From: Methylobacterium oxalidis
GTDB lineage: Bacteria; Pseudomonadota; Alphaproteobacteria; Rhizobiales; Beijerinckiaceae
DNA: 64,000 bases
Direction of reading: 5' to 3'
Assembly: GCF_007992195.1 (NCBI RefSeq)
Contig: NZ_BJZU01000002.1
Location: 1 to 64,000 of the forward strand
Shown piece after piece: positions 61,938-64,000 of the stretch (position 1 is its first letter; each line of letters starts with the position of its first letter). Both the position numbers and the translations under genes were made by a program. The notes below the pieces were generated by a model that saw only the letters and a program-made list of their open reading frames with translations, was not told the DNA's origin and did no database searches.

Positions 61938-62156
61938 TCAGGTCGTCGGGACCGGGGTCGCGGCGAGGTCGTCCGAGCGCACGGGGAAGCGCGGCTCCAC
62001 CACCATCGGGTCCGTCATCGCGGCGGCCCGCACGGCGCGGCGGCGCCCGTTGATGCGCGCCCGCGCCTGCTCGGCCCGCGTCGGATGCAGCAAGGCCGTG
62101 AGAAGGGCCTGACCCTCGAAACTGCTATCCAGATTCTTCGCGTCGAAAACGGGCAT
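61938..62156 (-). CDS. small hypothetical protein
   Basis: 72 residues, MPVFDAKNLDSSFEGQAL followed by a basic middle (RARINGRRRAVR). ATG 62156 has GAGGAAG just upstream, supporting translation. It converges on the coiled-coil gene with a 15-nt gap. Function unknown. Confidence 0.55.
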   Translation of the reverse strand: MPVFDAKNLDSSFEGQALLTALLHPTRAEQARARINGRRRAVRAAAMTDPMVVEPRFPVRSDDLAATPVPTT

Positions 62157-62214
62157 GGCTTCCTCGCACCTGCGGTGACGAGAGGGCGGCGGGCGGCCGT
62201 GGTAAGCTCGGCCG

Positions 62215-62223
62215 TGTGGATAA
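62215..62223. promoter_or_regulatory. isolated perfect DnaA box
   Basis: TGTGGATAA is the complement of the strong DnaA box TTATCCACA. About 45 nt downstream is a short AT-rich element (GATAATTAATC). No further perfect boxes were noticed close by, so this alone does not make an origin. Confidence 0.35.
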
Positions 62224-62404
62224 CGGGGACAGGCCGTAGAAGTTCCGAAAGTCGTCGCCCGTCAACCGATAATTAATCGTCGCATTCCGGTGCCCCGGTC
62301 GCGGTGCGAAATCGCACCCTCTGTTGGCCGATTCGGCATTCGCAAGGCTTCGCGCGCCGCGCCCGAAGTGCTGCCAAATGTTCGCGAGCGCACGAATCGC
62401 CCGC

Positions 62405-63289
62405 TCAGGTGCCGGCGCCGCGATAGATGTTGGCGGGGAAGCCCCGGACGTCGGTCTCGACCCGGAAGACGTGGCCCGCCATCGGGTCGATGGCCGGGTC
62501 GCGGCCCCGCCGGCAGGTGGTGATGTACAGCGTCGTGAGGTCGGGCCCGCCGAAGGCGCACTTGGTCACGAGGGCCGTCGGCACCGGCAGGATCCGCTCC
62601 ACCCGTCCGTCCGGCGCGAAGCGGGTGATGCGCGAGCCCGCGTAGTGGCAGATCCAGAGATGGCCCTCGGCGTCGAGGGTGAGCCCATCCGGCTTGCCCC
62701 AGCCCGGCTCGAAGGTGATGAGCGGACGCGGCTCGCCGACCGTCGTTCCGTCGAGGTCGTGCACCCGCACGACGCCGTTCGCGGTATCGATCGTGTAGAG
62801 CCGGCGCCCGTCCGGGCCGACCACGGGGCCGTTGGTGACGGTGGCGGCGCCGCCGAAATCGAGCCGCGTGCGGCCGTCCCAGCGGTGGAAGCCGCCGGTC
62901 GGCTCGCTCTCGGCGTCGTCCATGCTGCCGAACCAGAGGGCTCCGTCCGGCCCGACATTGCCGCTGTTGAGCCGGTTGTTCGGCGGGTGCGGCTCGGGCC
63001 GCACCAGCGGCGTGCGCGCGCCCGTCTCGACGTCGAGGCAGGCGACGCCGGACTTGAAGCCGGCGATGAATTTTCCGGGGTCGGGCGTGAGCAGGGCGAA
63101 GCCGAGCTTCTCGTCGAGGGCGAGGCGGTGCGTCTCGTCCGTCTCGGGCCGGTGTCGCCAGATCGCCGGGTTCTCGATGTCGACCCAGACCAGGGTGCCG
63201 GAGCGCGCGTCCCACAGGATCTCCTCGCCGAGCTCGCAGCCGCAGGCGACGGCGACGCGGGGCGTGTGCGGATGGACGGGTGGGGTCAT
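62405..63289 (-). CDS. SMP-30/gluconolactonase/LRE family protein
   Basis: 294 residues. Six-bladed propeller lactonase. ELGEEILWDARSGTLVWVDIEN at the N-terminus (metal-ligand Glu), RLNSGNVGPDGALWFGSMDD (substrate/metal loop), TNGPVVGPDGRRLYTIDT, and KPDGLTLDAEGHLWICHYAG follow the family order. Likely hydrolyses a sugar lactone; the sugar is unknown. Divergent from the DUF817 gene with 183 nt between. Confidence 0.9.
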   Translation of the reverse strand: MTPPVHPHTPRVAVACGCELGEEILWDARSGTLVWVDIENPAIWRHRPETDETHRLALDEKLGFALLTPDPGKFIAGFKSGVACLDVETGARTPLVRPEPHPPNNRLNSGNVGPDGALWFGSMDDAESEPTGGFHRWDGRTRLDFGGAATVTNGPVVGPDGRRLYTIDTANGVVRVHDLDGTTVGEPRPLITFEPGWGKPDGLTLDAEGHLWICHYAGSRITRFAPDGRVERILPVPTALVTKCAFGGPDLTTLYITTCRRGRDPAIDPMAGHVFRVETDVRGFPANIYRGAGT

Positions 63290-63472
63290 GCGTGCGGGCG
63301 TCCTCGGTGAGGGCTCGTCTGACGACGGTTCGGGGGTTCAACGCGCGACGCGGGCGAGCGTCCCTGAGCCGATGCCGAGGGATGCGCCGGGCGTGGGACG
63401 GGGCCGCACCAAACCCGTGTCTGGCGGTCCCGCAGGTTCTGTGCGAGGGCGTTCCGCGGAGGACGGGGGACA

Positions 63473-64000
63473 GTGATCGAGACCGACGAGCCCCTCGCTG
63501 GGCGGACCGCGCGGACCGAGCTGCCGGGCGCTGCCGACAGCGCCGCCGCGGCCTGGCCGCCGCTCGCCCGGTTCGTGGAGGCGGACAGGCGCCTCGGGGC
63601 CGCGGCGGCCGCGCGCGGCCGGCTCGCCGTGGCCGCCTACGAGTTCCTGCGGTTCGGGCTGAAGCAGGCCTGGGCCTGCCTGTTCGGCGCCCTCCTCCTC
63701 GGCCTGCTCATCGTCACCTACTGGGCCTACCCGGCCGGCGCGCCGCTGGCGCGCTACGATCTCCTCTTCGTCGCGGCGGTCGCCATCCAGATCGTCATGC
63801 TCCGGCTGCGGCTCGAGACCCTCGACGAGGCCAAGGTCATCCTGATCTTCCACGTCATCGGGACGATCATGGAGGTCCACAAGACGGCGATCGGGAGTTG
63901 GGCCTACCCGGAGGCGAGCCTGTTCCGCATCGGCGGCGTGCCGCTCTTCACCGGCTTCATGTACGCCGCGGTCGGGAGCTACCTCGCGCGGGTCTGGCGC
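63473..64000 (+). CDS. DUF817 family membrane protein (cut by window end)
   Basis: At least 176 residues, GTG start, no stop before the window ends. After a variable N-terminus the DUF817 core is clear: YEFLRFGLKQAWACLFGALLL, ARYDLLFVAAVAIQIVML, EAKVILIFHVIGTIMEVHKT, GSWAYPE, and PLFTGFMYAAVGSYLARVWR. Multi-span inner-membrane protein of unknown function. Partial only because of the window edge. Confidence 0.85.
   Translation, partial: MIETDEPLAGRTARTELPGAADSAAAAWPPLARFVEADRRLGAAAAARGRLAVAAYEFLRFGLKQAWACLFGALLLGLLIVTYWAYPAGAPLARYDLLFVAAVAIQIVMLRLRLETLDEAKVILIFHVIGTIMEVHKTAIGSWAYPEASLFRIGGVPLFTGFMYAAVGSYLARVWR

Overview
The window is high-GC alphaproteobacterial chromosome and reads as a Methylobacterium-type (Hyphomicrobiales) aerobic anoxygenic phototroph. 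The evidence is a bacteriochlorophyll gene cluster with the oxygen-dependent cyclase AcsF, a PpsR/AerR regulatory pair, an ALA synthase (C4 pathway), and the usual alphaproteobacterial orders rimP-nusA-ylxR-infB-rbfA-truB and gmk/yicC/mltG. The taxonomic placement is inference from gene content and order. No tRNA, rRNA, CRISPR array or insertion sequence was recognised.

Layout. (1) 1-1913: the left edge starts with a C14 run. Two overlapping genes follow: a modular protein with a RecB-like nuclease-type C-terminus (toxin-like) and a candidate immunity partner. (2) 2060-11167, plus strand: the translation/transcription operon rimP, nusA, ylxR-L7Ae, infB, rbfA, truB, interrupted between infB and rbfA by a methyltransferase-like gene. 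(3) 33352 down to 11250, minus strand: a nearly gapless 20-gene run, bchF-bchN-bchB-bchH-bchL-bchM-lhaA-puhA-puhB-puhC-orf101-acsF-puhE-hemA-bchI-bchD-bchO-crtI-crtB-orf49. It makes ALA, Mg-protoporphyrin, chlorophyllide, the 3-hydroxyethyl product, reaction-centre subunit H with its assembly factors, and the first carotenoids. (4) 33638-40411, plus strand: aerR/ppaA and ppsR regulators, then bchG, a BCD-family transporter, bchP, tspO and a small membrane protein. PpsR-type motifs (TGT-N12-ACA) sit on the promoters of both bchF and bchG. (5) 40452-44487: a tri-heme cytochrome c, an SDR dehydrogenase and a flavoprotein disulfide reductase. (6) 44610-47794: a bacteriophytochrome histidine kinase with an N-terminal photoactive-yellow-protein-like domain, translationally coupled to the heme oxygenase that would make its biliverdin.

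(7) 47802-51961, minus strand: gmk, yicC, mltG, mutM. (8) 52195-55858, plus strand: ubiE, ubiB, coaBC. (9) 55869-59556: LysR regulator, divergent GST and flavin-nucleotide-binding protein, then an agmatinase-family enzyme. (10) 59777-64000: rpsT with a clear terminator, a somewhat AT-richer stretch with small hypothetical genes, a coiled-coil membrane protein, an SMP-30/gluconolactonase, and a DUF817 membrane protein cut by the window end.

How it works together: regions 3 and 4 hold about half of a photosynthesis gene cluster. puf, bchCXYZ and crtACDEF are absent and must lie elsewhere if the cell is phototrophic. PpsR (repressor) and AerR (antirepressor) sit between the two divergent arms. 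The most unusual object is the phytochrome: its PYP-like domain aligns closely with photoactive yellow protein but has Ala in place of the chromophore-binding Cys and Ala in place of Glu46, while the biliverdin-binding Cys of the phytochrome module is intact.
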